Under the pieces are notes generated by a model that saw only the letters and a list, made by a program, of their open reading frames with translations, did no database searches and was not told where the DNA came from. Shown piece by piece: positions 51,617 to 60,212 of a stretch of 64,000 nucleotides of DNA. This DNA is from Streptomyces sp. NBC_01454 (lineage in GTDB: Bacteria; Actinomycetota; Actinomycetes; Streptomycetales; Streptomycetaceae). Each line of letters begins with the position of its first letter. Within the stretch, counting starts at the first letter, position 1. Position numbers and translations under genes: made by a program. The stretch is from contig NZ_CP109461.1 in assembly GCF_036227565.1 (NCBI RefSeq), positions 575,480-639,479 of the forward strand. Reading direction: 5' to 3'.

Positions 51617-53802
51617 CGGCTGTCCCAGATATCGGCGTAGTAGTCGTCCTCATCGATGAGAGCGGATTCGTCGCCCGGGAAGGCTGCCTCGCATTCCTCA
51701 TCCTCGTCGTCGTCCCCGCCGAGTTCGTTGTCCTCAGTTCCGACGATGACAAGGCCGGGCTCGGCGGGCTCGGCTTCTGCTGGGTCTTGTTCGGATGGAC
51801 TCAGGGCGGCAATGCGTCGGACCGATGGCAGCGAGGCGACCTCGTCCTCTGCCTCCCGTGGTTCGTCGGCCTCTCCCACCAGCTGTAGCCGTTCCTGGGA
51901 GAGACGGAGGGCCATGCGTCGCTCAGTGCGATCCGCGGCCAATCCGGCGCCCCACCGTTCGAGGAGTTCGACCAACGCGCGTTTGGTGTCGGGGAACCGG
52001 TGCGTCTTCTTCGCAATCCGGCGAGCGTAGACCAGCGCCTCTCTGCTGAACGGTCCATTCAGGGCGGCCGCGTGTTCCCAGTCGAGCGTATGCCATGTCC
52101 GAAGGTCTGGGTCCTGGAAATACACCTTGCGCATATCGCCGCGGTCCACCGCGATCGGCCACTTGCCCGCGTCCACTCCGCGATAGGGGCTGGGCTGGTT
52201 GCGGTAGTTGTTCAGCGCATCCCCGTTGTAGCGCATCCCTTCGATCTCGACGCCGTAGTGGTGGATCGGGACGCGTTCCTCCTCCAGGAACTCCAGAGCC
52301 ATATTGGGGCGGGCCGGGATCCGCAGTGGTCCCGCCCGGGTGACTCCGTGCTCGAACATGTCCAGCGGACTGAGCTGAAGCCCAGGGACCTCCGGAATCC
52401 GCAGGCCGCGGTGGCGGCGCCGGTGATAGATCAGAGTGATCCATTCACGGATGATCGCTTCGAGTTCGTCGATGAAGAAGAATGCCTCGTCCTCGACCTT
52501 CTCGCCGCGGCTGTGCACGTCCGAGCCCTTGTAGCCGGGCAGCGCGGCCAGCACTCCCTGGTTGAGGGTTCGGAACCAGCGTTCGACCGGCTTGTCGGTC
52601 GGTGTCTTCGGCCGGGCCGGCTGCAGAGAGATGTCCAGCTTCGCGCAGACGCTCTCGATGTGGTTCGACAGGTAGACCTTGCCGTGGTCATAGATGATCG
52701 TCTCGGCCGCGACCGTGGGCAGCAGCGGCTGCCCGTCCCGGTCGACGAGCTTGTCCGCATCGACCACGACGGTGGACGGCACTCCGCAATACGGCAGCGG
52801 CTCGCTCCCGTCCCCCGGAACGTCTTGTGGCCGGACCGTCTCGAACAACACCCCAGCCACGTCCGTTGACTTCGTCGACACCGGGGTGAGGCGGAGCCCG
52901 GTGATGCACCGGCTATAGAGATCCATCGCGACCGTGAGCTCACACCGCACCCACCGGCAGGTCACCGGTTCCATCGCGAAGACGTCCAGGCAGTTGGTGT
53001 CCAGCACCACATACTCGCCCGGTCGTGTCGCGCGCAGCCGACCGTAGGTCCCCTTCGGGGCGTCCGCGATCGACCTCTTCCCCTTCGTGCTGCCCTCGAA
53101 GGCGTTCGTTCCCTTGGTAAGCACTCGAAGTGCCTCATAGCCCGTCGTGCGGGCCGGAAACGGGACCGTGCCATCCCCATACTTCTTGGCCAGACGCTCT
53201 TCGATCTCGATCAGGATCAGACTCCGCACCGGCCGGGATGACTTCTCGTGGCCTTTCAAAACTGACCGGGTCATCTCCAGCCACCGAGGGTCGACCTTGT
53301 CAAGCACGCTCTTTTGAGGGCGGTCGCGAACCAGGCCGGCCGGGCCGGAGCTATTCACTTGCCGTACCCAGTTGCGGATCGTGGTTTCGGAAACTCCCAG
53401 TTCTGCCGCCTTGGCCGCGTACCGGTGCATTTTCGGTGTTCCGGGCGCGTAGTCGGGTCGTGGCTCGCCCGCCAGAGCCAGTTCCTCGCTGCCGAGTTGA
53501 TAGCCGGTGCGGACCTCCTGGACATGGCGAAACTGCCGGGTCAGCTCATCGTCCTCTTTGTCGCTGAGACCGCTCAGGGCAGCCGCATCAGCTGATTCAC
53601 CTTGCGGGGCCGGAGTGAGGATCTCGGTGGTGGGATGCGCCAACAGCACAGAGATATCAACCTGCCGCCACTGCGGGACACCGACGACAGAGACTGCCGG
53701 CTGGAGAAGAATCCGGCGACCCTCAATTTCGGCGACCGTGAATTGTTCACCGTCGAAGCTGATCGGCAACCCTGGCCTCAAGGGCGTCGTCCACGTGCTC
53801 AT
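51613..53802 (-). CDS. tnsB: TnsB-like DDE transposase
   Basis: 729 aa; ATG 53802 in an ATGA overlap with tnsA is favoured over GTG 53808. Seen: HTH near 125-160 (AAELGVSETTIRNWVRQV), catalytic core YVVLDTNCLDVF (D, about 274), IIYDHGKVYLS (D, about 368) and KPVERWFRTLNQG (E, about 404), then a Mu-type beta-barrel domain and an acidic C-terminal tail (GGDDDEDEE) that in Tn7 contacts TnsC. Cuts the 3' ends and joins them to target DNA. Confidence 0.9.
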   Translation of the reverse strand: MSTWTTPLRPGLPISFDGEQFTVAEIEGRRILLQPAVSVVGVPQWRQVDISVLLAHPTTEILTPAPQGESADAAALSGLSDKEDDELTRQFRHVQEVRTGYQLGSEELALAGEPRPDYAPGTPKMHRYAAKAAELGVSETTIRNWVRQVNSSGPAGLVRDRPQKSVLDKVDPRWLEMTRSVLKGHEKSSRPVRSLILIEIEERLAKKYGDGTVPFPARTTGYEALRVLTKGTNAFEGSTKGKRSIADAPKGTYGRLRATRPGEYVVLDTNCLDVFAMEPVTCRWVRCELTVAMDLYSRCITGLRLTPVSTKSTDVAGVLFETVRPQDVPGDGSEPLPYCGVPSTVVVDADKLVDRDGQPLLPTVAAETIIYDHGKVYLSNHIESVCAKLDISLQPARPKTPTDKPVERWFRTLNQGVLAALPGYKGSDVHSRGEKVEDEAFFFIDELEAIIREWITLIYHRRRHRGLRIPEVPGLQLSPLDMFEHGVTRAGPLRIPARPNMALEFLEEERVPIHHYGVEIEGMRYNGDALNNYRNQPSPYRGVDAGKWPIAVDRGDMRKVYFQDPDLRTWHTLDWEHAAALNGPFSREALVYARRIAKKTHRFPDTKRALVELLERWGAGLAADRTERRMALRLSQERLQLVGEADEPREAEDEVASLPSVRRIAALSPSEQDPAEAEPAEPGLVIVGTEDNELGGDDDEDEECEAAFPGDESALIDEDDYYADIWDSR

Positions 53803-54551
53803 ACGCACCTGCGCAGCACCGACTCACCCGACAACGGACGCGACAGGTCCGTCGTCAACCGTCCCGACCACAACAGAGCCATGAACGCTGGCCTCGCCTC
53901 CTCGGCGGGCCGCCCATTGGCCAACTGGCGCTCAGCCAAGGCCAGTTTTTCGCCGTCGGTCACCTGCTGCCATGCCTGCTCTGTTTCCGTTGCGGACACC
54001 ACACCGGGACGCCGGTAGGCAGCGAGGAACCGCACGTTCTCCAGCAGCACCCGATCCGCTCCGGACCAGATTTCGTAGTCCCAGCCATGCTGCCGGAACA
54101 GCTCGCCAGGCCACGCAAGAGCCTCCACGATCTTCGGATCCTTCAAGCGGCTCGCTGGCTTGACATTCACCACCCGCACGGTCCCCGAACGCATGACCAG
54201 CAGAAAGTCCGGCACGTGGTGGCGAGTCCGGTCGCCGACCCGGGCCGCCAGGCGGCACGGCTGAGCAAAGATCCCCCGCACTTCCGGATCGAAGTCCGCC
54301 AGCAGCAATCGGGCGAGCTCCAGGCGGCTTTCGTACACCACGTGCCCACCCGTCGTTGCAGACGAGTACTTGCCCGAGTAGTGGGCCATCCCGTGGACGG
54401 AGCGAACAGCCCGCCACGGCTGGGACTCCGCAAAATCGGTCAACCTGAGTTGTCGGATCGGGACTTCGCGTACCGATCCATCGACGTACCGGATCGAGGT
54501 CGAAGGGACTTTTCGTGTACGACGGGTACCGCCCGCTCTCCGTACTGCCAT
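53799..54551 (-). CDS. tnsA: TnsA-like endonuclease
   Basis: 250 aa. Seen: basic N terminus, VVYESRLELARLLLAD (catalytic Glu, about 91), HHVPDFLLVM (Asp, about 130) and VRVVNVKPASRL (Lys of the E-D-QXK-type nuclease, about 145), and a C-terminal winged-helix-like part. TnsA cuts the 5' ends, turning replicative into cut-and-paste transposition; its presence separates this element from Tn5053-type modules. First gene; start codon enclosed in a hairpin loop. Confidence 0.8.
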   Translation of the reverse strand: MAVRRAGGTRRTRKVPSTSIRYVDGSVREVPIRQLRLTDFAESQPWRAVRSVHGMAHYSGKYSSATTGGHVVYESRLELARLLLADFDPEVRGIFAQPCRLAARVGDRTRHHVPDFLLVMRSGTVRVVNVKPASRLKDPKIVEALAWPGELFRQHGWDYEIWSGADRVLLENVRFLAAYRRPGVVSATETEQAWQQVTDGEKLALAERQLANGRPAEEARPAFMALLWSGRLTTDLSRPLSGESVLRRCV

Positions 54552-54576
54552 GCTTGAGACGGTACGGAGAGCGGGC
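54531..54576 (-). promoter_or_regulatory. 15-bp-stem hairpin enclosing the tnsA start codon
   Basis: GCCCGCTCTCCGTAC (54531-54545) pairs exactly with 54562-54576 around a 16-base loop that contains the tnsA ATG (54549-54551). In mRNA it would bury the translation start in a very stable structure. It may limit transposase expression or be a protein-binding palindrome. Confidence 0.7.
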
Positions 54577-54687
54577 GTTGCAGACTCAGCGGAGATCGAA
54601 AGAGGCCCAGAGAGGACCGCTACTGAACGTAGCCATTGTCAAAGGAACCGCGGATTTGCCAATCCGATGTCAATGAAACACCTTCAT

Positions 54688-54701
54688 TGTCAATGATCAT
54701 G
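54688..54701 (-). repeat. right terminal inverted repeat of Tn7-like element
   Basis: TGTCAATGATCATG, complement of the left repeat. Two more TTGACA-like copies lie within 80 bp inside, on the same strand: CATTGACAT (54668-54676) and TTTGACAATGG (54627-54637). Confidence 0.8.
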
Positions 54702-54707
54702 CGGATC

Positions 54708-54872
54708 CTAGAACAGCAGGCTGTCCGTCAGCCCTTCCGCCGCCTGATCGTCGAGCCCTGAAACAGCAGTGATCAGCTCCACGAGCTGCCCGTACGTCCC
54801 CTCCGGCGTAATCGTCGGCAGAAGCGTCTTCGACGGGATCATCAAGTCCTCCAGAAGCAGGTTGAGTGGCAC
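54708..54872 (-). CDS. small acidic protein beside the Tn7-like right end
   Basis: 54 aa from GTG with GAAGAG 5 bases upstream. Seen: PLNLLLEDLMIPSKTLLP, TYGQLVELITAVSGLDDQ; acidic helical C terminus ending 7 bp from the transposon edge. Because the stop is so close to the edge, the insertion is just after a gene, as is typical for TnsD-directed sites; whether this gene is the target is unknown. Confidence 0.45.
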   Translation of the reverse strand: MPLNLLLEDLMIPSKTLLPTITPEGTYGQLVELITAVSGLDDQAAEGLTDSLLF

Positions 54873-54879
54873 CTTCACT

Positions 54880-56248
54880 CTTCAGGCTTGGCGCGGACCC
54901 ACGCCGGCAATAAATCTCGAAATAGTGATGCACGTCACACTGTCCGCCGGGCTGCGGAACTGCGCCCGCGAGGGCATTCCTCAGGCTCCGCCAACGGGTT
55001 GCGCCGGGGCGGTGAGGGGGATGCGTCGGTGGCCCCGAAGGACCGTGGGGTAGAGGAACAGCGGAGGCCCTTGCTGCGGAAGCAGCCCCCGGAGGAAGAC
55101 GACAACGGCCCGATGACGCTGGAGCTGCTCGCTGTGCGCGATGGGCAGTTGGTCGCAGCAGTCGGGCCTCTCTTCTTCTGATGCGTCCACGAAGGAACAC
55201 CCCGGGCTCGCCGCGCAAGCGCGAAAAGGAGCACAGCCCGGGGCCGGAACGTGCGTCGTCGGCACAGTGCAGAACGCCCGCCTCGGACGCGGTGCATAAA
55301 GTGCTGGCACGCTGCCGCGGCAGCACCGGAGCGAGGTGAATCCACGTCGGTGCAGCCAGCACAACGCGACGGGGCGAGGCCGGCTGCCGCCGCCGCAGCG
55401 AGCGGTGGAGCAGAGCGTTATCCACAGCCGGAGCGACGGTGTCGCGAGAGGACGGATCCGCTGCGCGGCGAAGGCTGTGCCGCCGACGGCAGCAGGGTGA
55501 TGAACCGGGGCTGCGCCCCGTCAGGAGCAGACCCGTACCCCCGCCTCGCTCGTGCCTCACGAGGACGGATCAGCATGGGGGTACGGCCGTATCACGGACG
55601 TCGAAACAGCAGTACACCCAAAAGGTGCGATGACCAGGCGAAACAGCCAGACCCGTACCCCCGCTACGCGGAAGAAGGGGAGGGGTACGGGTCAAGAAGG
55701 TACGGACCGTTTCCCCTGATGTTCCAGACTTCCGCTAACGCTCCAGCCGTGGAACAGCGAGGACGACGACAAGGAAGCAAAAGGGCATAAGGGAACCTGA
55801 TAACACGTGTCCTGCGGACCCTCGCTACGCTCGGCCTCTCCGCTGCGCTCCGAGGACGTGTTAGTCGGCATAGCCGACGGGTTCCACAGCTCGCTCCGCT
55901 CGCCGGCCCGTCGGTCGCTGGCGCTCCCTCCGGCTATGCCCAGCGCTGCGCTTGAGAGACGAACCCCACCACTGCCCCGCTGTGGTTGTCCACAGATGCG
56001 GACAGCAGCAAAGGGTGCAGCAGTGGTGGATCACTGGCGCTGCGCGCCTGGCTCAGGTGAGAAGTGACGCCCCGTGCGACGGCTCGCTACGCGACCCATC
56101 CAGGAGCAGATCACGCCAGCGAGATCTTCCGGGTCGTCAGCCAGCAAAGCTGGCACGGGCGCTCTGCCGAACATCGAGATCACACGGACCCGGTGGGTCC
56201 GCACTCGATGGTCGCCACCCGCACCCGAGACCACGAAGAGGCATCGCC
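54880..56248. other. 1.4-kb gene-free region with DnaA boxes, iterons and fold-back palindromes: candidate replication region
   Basis: No convincing gene in either direction. Seen: DnaA-box matches TTATCCACA (55418-55426) and TTGTCCACA (55986-55994); a 17-bp direct repeat CAGACCCGTACCCCCGC at 55528 and 55648 with an inverted GGGGTACGGGTC at 55682; a long imperfect palindrome TAACACGTGTCCT ... AGGACGTGTTA (55801-55863) containing small hairpins with GCTACGC and GCTGCGC tops; GTCGGC ATA GCCGAC (55864-55878) with its inverse GGCTATGCC at 55932; also a CCCGGGCT/AGCCCGGG hairpin near 55200-55243. Confidence 0.55.
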
Positions 56249-56554
56249 ATGACGCGGTCCATGCCTGAACTCTCGCCCTACGACACCGGATCCCGCTGCG
56301 AGCCGAAGTTCTGGCAACCGAACAGTGAAGCCGTCGCCGAGGTGATGCGCTCCGGCGAAGCCGAGGACATCGGCAATGTCGACTTCACCACCGACGAGGA
56401 CAGCACGATCGTCACCGTGCACGTCTCCCGCAGTGAGGACGGGATGTACACCGTCCACCTCATGCCGATGTGTGACGACGATCAGATCCGCGTCGAGCTC
56501 CACCGTGAGAAGGACCTGGCCATCATCGAGCCCGGTACCGGCCGGCCGGTATGA
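56249..56554 (+). CDS. hypothetical protein
   Basis: 101 aa; ATG with GAAGAGG 7-9 bases upstream. Acidic, strand-rich (STIVTVHVSRSEDGMYTVHL). No family recognised. First gene to the right of the candidate origin. Confidence 0.6.
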   Translation: MTRSMPELSPYDTGSRCEPKFWQPNSEAVAEVMRSGEAEDIGNVDFTTDEDSTIVTVHVSRSEDGMYTVHLMPMCDDDQIRVELHREKDLAIIEPGTGRPV

Positions 56555-56653
56555 GCCAGCGACATGCAGGCCGCCGCGCCTGCCCAGACATCATGGCCAC
56601 AGCTCTCGACTCCAGCTGCGGAGACCGCCGAGTCACAAGGAGAGGAGACTCGA

Positions 56654-57136
56654 ATGATTGCTGAAATGATTCCAGAATCGTTCTCGCACGTCGTCCTCGT
56701 CACCGGTTCCCGCAGCTGGAACGACGAGCAGAGCATGCGCTCGGCGTTCAACGACGCCTGGCGCGACTGGGGAGCAGAGAACGTCACCCGGCCGGTACTC
56801 ATCTCGGGGCATTGCCCCGAGGGTGCCGACGCCATGGCCGAGCGCCTGTGGCGGGCCGCCGGCTTCGAGATCCGCACCTTCCCCGCCGCCTGGTCGGCTC
56901 ATGGGAAGCAGGCCGGTTTTCAGCGCAACCAGGAGATGGTCGACGCCGCCCAGGTGCGGTGCACGGCCTTCCTCGACCTCTGCCAGAAGCCTGGGTGCCC
57001 GCAGCGAGGCCGGGAGCAGCTCATGCCGCATACGCCGGGGCACTTCTCGCACGGCACCATCCACTGCAGGTCTCGCGCGCGAGCCGCAGGGATCGTGACG
57101 GCCAACGTGATCCATCCGTCGCTGCCGCCGTTCTGA
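56654..57136 (+). CDS. SLOG/DUF2493-like nucleotide-binding protein
   Basis: 160 aa; GAGGAGAC upstream of ATG 56654. Seen: VVLVTGSRSWNDEQ at the start, LISGHCPEGADAMAERL in the middle (about 49-65), FPAAWSAHGKQAGFQRNQEM (about 76-95), the GSR...G.A.GAD...R...M pattern of DUF2493/SLOG proteins related to DprA and lysine-decarboxylase-like folds. Predicted to bind a nucleotide or nucleotide sugar. Widespread on phages and plasmids; role unproven. Followed by a perfect terminator. Confidence 0.75.
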   Translation: MIAEMIPESFSHVVLVTGSRSWNDEQSMRSAFNDAWRDWGAENVTRPVLISGHCPEGADAMAERLWRAAGFEIRTFPAAWSAHGKQAGFQRNQEMVDAAQVRCTAFLDLCQKPGCPQRGREQLMPHTPGHFSHGTIHCRSRARAAGIVTANVIHPSLPPF

Positions 57137-57144
57137 AGGTGAAC

Positions 57145-57177
57145 GAAGGGCCCTGCAGCGTGTCTGCAGGGCCCTTC
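57145..57177. terminator. convergent terminator
   Basis: GAAGGGCCCTGCAG, 5-base loop CGTGT, exact complement. Lies between the rightward SLOG gene and the leftward lsr2, so it can serve both. Confidence 0.8.
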
Positions 57178-57224
57178 AGGAGCAGATGGGAGGAGTCGGC
57201 CGGGAGGCAACACCAGGGTCAGCG

Positions 57225-57560
57225 CTACTTGCTCCGATCGATGCCGTGCGCCTCGTCGTAGGCATTCATGACTGCCTTCGGGATGCGCCCCCGGTCCGCG
57301 AACTCGTGGCCCTCCTTCTTGGCCCACTCGCGGATCTTGTCGCGCTCCTCGGCAGTCGTCTCGGGCACGACTCGCTTCTTGGGTACCGGCTGCCCGGCTT
57401 TCCGGCTGACCTTCAGGTACGGCTTCAGCGCTTCCTCAAGCTTCTTCTGCTCGTCAGCGGTGAGATCGATTTCGTACCAGGTGTCACCCAAGCCGAACAT
57501 CTGTGTAGCCGCATCCGGCTTACCACTGAGATCTGACTCGACAATGCTTCGAATGGCCAT
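57225..57560 (-). CDS. lsr2: Lsr2-family nucleoid-associated xenogeneic silencer
   Basis: 111 aa, the usual Lsr2 length. Seen: N-terminal dimerisation part with TWYEIDLTADEQKKLEEALKPYL (about 27-50) and C-terminal AT-hook-like domain IREWAKKEGHEFADRGRIPKAV with the RGR DNA-binding motif (about 90). Lsr2 coats AT-rich DNA and silences it, so a plasmid-borne copy can mask plasmid genes or alter host silencing. The upstream 180 bp is clearly more AT-rich than the rest, consistent with autoregulation. Confidence 0.85.
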   Translation of the reverse strand: MAIRSIVESDLSGKPDAATQMFGLGDTWYEIDLTADEQKKLEEALKPYLKVSRKAGQPVPKKRVVPETTAEERDKIREWAKKEGHEFADRGRIPKAVMNAYDEAHGIDRSK

Positions 57561-57888
57561 ACCGGCGAGAGTAGCCGATGCGCAAGGACCTTGGAAGGCC
57601 TGTCGCGGTCATTCGAGATAAGTGTGCCATTGAGGCCCGAATAAGACTCAGAATTACTGCTAAATGAGCAGGGGGTGTGAATGTCGCTGCTAAAATCACA
57701 GTATCGACAAAGGGGTCTCGTACCCCTTCTCCACCGACTGACGGCGGTCTTCGTAAGCTCCACGCTGGCGGCCATCTACGGCGCAATCTATGGCCACGGT
57801 TTTCCCCACGTACGGCATGGGGTCCCCGGGTACGGCCAGATTTCTCCCCGCTCGCTTTGAGTAATCCCGCTCGACGACGCTGGAGCGG

Positions 57889-59421
57889 GTGAAGAACAGC
57901 GAGGAAATCATGGAGATCCTGGAGGCTTACGACCTCACGGGGAGTTACCGCGCCGCGGCCGAGCTGGCCGGGTGCGACCACCACACGGTGGCCCGATATG
58001 TGAAGATGCGGGCGGCTGGGCAGCAGCCGGACAAGCGCCGGCACCGGGCCCGGCAGATCGACGACTATCTGCCGAAGATCGAGGAACTGGTGGTTCGCTC
58101 GCAGGGCAAGATCCGCGCGGACGTGGTCCACAAGAGGATCACCGCGATGGGCTTCACCGGCGGGGAACGCACCACCCGCCGCACCGTCGCCGAGGCGAAA
58201 GCCCAGTTCAGGGCCGGTAGGCGGCGGGTCTATCGGCCGTGGGTGACCGAGCCGGGGCTCTGGCTCCAATACGATTTCGGCGACGGCCCGGTGATCAACG
58301 GACGCAAGACGACGCTGTTCTGCGCCTGGCTCGCGTGGTCGAGGTTCCGCGTCGTGATTCCGATCTGGGACAAGACGCTGCCGACGATCACCGCGTGTCT
58401 GGACACGACGTTCCGCCGGATCGGCGGCATCCCGGCCTACGTGCTCACCGACAACGAGAAGACCGTCACCACCGATCACGTCGCCGGGATCGCGGTCCGT
58501 AACCCGGAGATCGTCGAGGTCGCGAGGCACTACGGCACGACGATACGTACTTGCCTGCCCGCGGATCCGGAGACCAAGGGCGGCTCGGAGTCCACGGTGA
58601 AGATCGCGAAGGCCGATCTCGTGCCGAAGGACGTGAATCTGCGCGAGCAGTACAAGAGCTTCGGTGACCTGGAGGCGGCTTGCCGGCAGTTCTGCGAGGA
58701 GGTCAACTCCCGTATTCACAAGGCGACTCGACGCAAGTCCGTCGAGCGGCTCGCGGAGGAAGCCCACCGGCTGCACCCGCTGCCGAAGAGTCCGTTCACC
58801 GCGGCATTCGGCACCACCCGCCGGGTCTGCTGGGACGCGACGATCTCGGTCGAGGCGGTCCGCTACTCGGTCCCGCACGAACTGATCGACACCCGGGTCT
58901 GGGCCCGCTTCCACGGCGACGAGCTGATCGTCACCGCCGCCGACGAGACCGGCTCGGCCCGTGAGGTCGCCCGCCACCAGCGGGGCGAGCCCGGCAGCCC
59001 TGTCTTGGACGACGCCCACTACCCGCCCCGCGAAAACAAGGAATCCGACCGCACCCCGCGGGCCACGAGCGCGGAGGAGGCCGCGTTCCTCGCCCTCGGC
59101 CCCGGGGCGGCGTCCTGGCTGATCGAAGCAGCCGCGACCGGCGTCCGCCGGATCAAGGCGAAGATGGCCGAGGCCGTCGCCCTGGCGAAACTCCACTCCG
59201 CGGCGGAAGTCGACCGCGCGCTCGGCACTGCCGCGGTCACCGGACGGTTCGCCGACAAGGACCTGCTGTCCATCCTCGACTACCAGGCCGTCCACGGCCC
59301 CACCGAGCCGCACCGCCGCAGCGAGGACCACTCCCTGCAGCCCGGCACCGGCGCCTGGTCCACGTTCGGCCTGTCCGCCACTTCTGATCTTCCCGAGTAC
59401 GACGAAAGCGATCTCGCCTGA
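57889..59421 (+). CDS. istA: IS21 transposase IstA
   Basis: 510 aa. Seen: N-terminal HTH (SYRAAAELAGCDHHTVARYV), catalytic LQYDFGDG (D, about 126), YVLTDNEKT (D, about 187) and KGGSESTVKIAK (E, about 228), and a C-terminal Mu-like domain. Cuts and joins IS21 ends together with IstB. Ends at TGATG with istB. Confidence 0.9.
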   Translation: MKNSEEIMEILEAYDLTGSYRAAAELAGCDHHTVARYVKMRAAGQQPDKRRHRARQIDDYLPKIEELVVRSQGKIRADVVHKRITAMGFTGGERTTRRTVAEAKAQFRAGRRRVYRPWVTEPGLWLQYDFGDGPVINGRKTTLFCAWLAWSRFRVVIPIWDKTLPTITACLDTTFRRIGGIPAYVLTDNEKTVTTDHVAGIAVRNPEIVEVARHYGTTIRTCLPADPETKGGSESTVKIAKADLVPKDVNLREQYKSFGDLEAACRQFCEEVNSRIHKATRRKSVERLAEEAHRLHPLPKSPFTAAFGTTRRVCWDATISVEAVRYSVPHELIDTRVWARFHGDELIVTAADETGSAREVARHQRGEPGSPVLDDAHYPPRENKESDRTPRATSAEEAAFLALGPGAASWLIEAAATGVRRIKAKMAEAVALAKLHSAAEVDRALGTAAVTGRFADKDLLSILDYQAVHGPTEPHRRSEDHSLQPGTGAWSTFGLSATSDLPEYDESDLA

Positions 59422-60212
59422 TGGCCACCCCTCTTCGCACCGTTCCCGGCACCAACGGCGACCCCCTCGCCGAGGCCATCGAGCTCACCAGGCGGCTCAA
59501 ACTCCCGCACATCCGCCGGTCGTTGACCGACATCATCCCCACCGCGAAGGCCCAGAGGTGGGACCCGGCCGAGGTCGTCCGCGTCCTTCTCGCCGAGGAG
59601 GCCGCCGGACGAGACCGCGCCAACCTGCACACCCGCCGCAAGCGGGCCGGCTTCCCCACCGGCAAGACCTTCGGCGACTGGGACGAGGGCAAGTCCTCGA
59701 TCCCCAGGGCGACCCAGGACGCGCTCAAGACCCTCGAATGGGTCGGCCGCCGGGAGTCGTTTTGTATTTGTGGACCAAGCGGCACGGGCAAGAGCCACTT
59801 CACCGAGGCTCTTGGGCAGACCGCGGTCGAGGCCGGCCTGGCCGTCTCATGGTTCACGATCGAGGACCTCGGCTCGCTGGTCCGCCGTCACCGCGCGGAC
59901 GACTCGATAGCAAGGGCCCTGGCACGGATCATCCGTTCGGATTTGATCATCGTGGACGACATCGGGCTCCTGCCCGTCTCCGAGGACGCCGCCGAGGGCT
60001 TCTACCGACTGGTCGATGCCGCATATGAGCGACGCTCGATCGCGGTGTCAAGCAACCTTCATCCGTCTGGCTTCGACGAGATCATGCCCAAGACCTTGGC
60101 CACAGCGACTGTCGATCGTCTTCTGCACCACGCTCATGTCGTGGTCACGCAGGGTGATTCGTTCCGGCTTACCGAGGCCACCACCGGGAAGGGAGTGAAG
60201 CCCTTCAGCTGA
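59421..60212 (+). CDS. istB: IS21 helper ATPase IstB
   Basis: 263 aa; ATG shares one base with the istA stop. Seen: ICGPSGTGKSHFTEALG (Walker A, about 114-128), LIIVDDIGLLP (Walker B, about 175-186), SSNLHPSGF sensor region. DnaC-like AAA+ that selects target DNA for IstA. Confidence 0.9.
   Translation: MATPLRTVPGTNGDPLAEAIELTRRLKLPHIRRSLTDIIPTAKAQRWDPAEVVRVLLAEEAAGRDRANLHTRRKRAGFPTGKTFGDWDEGKSSIPRATQDALKTLEWVGRRESFCICGPSGTGKSHFTEALGQTAVEAGLAVSWFTIEDLGSLVRRHRADDSIARALARIIRSDLIIVDDIGLLPVSEDAAEGFYRLVDAAYERRSIAVSSNLHPSGFDEIMPKTLATATVDRLLHHAHVVVTQGDSFRLTEATTGKGVKPFS

Larger units (their letters stand above)
47801..54701 (-). mobile_element. compact Tn7-like transposon (tnsA-tnsB-tnsC-tniQ), no cargo
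   Basis: 6.9 kb between perfect 14-bp inverted repeats CATGATCATTGACA. Four leftward genes overlap by ATGA at each junction: TnsA-like, TnsB-like, TnsC-like and TniQ/TnsD-like. Additional TTGACA/TGTCAA-type words lie inside both ends (right: 54622, 54669, 54687; left: 47848, 47871), likely TnsB sites. No identical 5-bp flanks (TTCCT left, CGGAT right). No gene beyond the transposition set is inside. Only 90 bp separate tniQ from the left end. Confidence 0.85.

Noticed and set aside
47801..54701. CRISPR-associated transposon (CAST)
   Set aside because: No Cas effector, no array and no small TniQ; the TniQ is of the long TnsD kind.
57520..59331. 603-codon leftward frame across istA
   Set aside because: Opposite to a certain transposase and low-complexity in composition.
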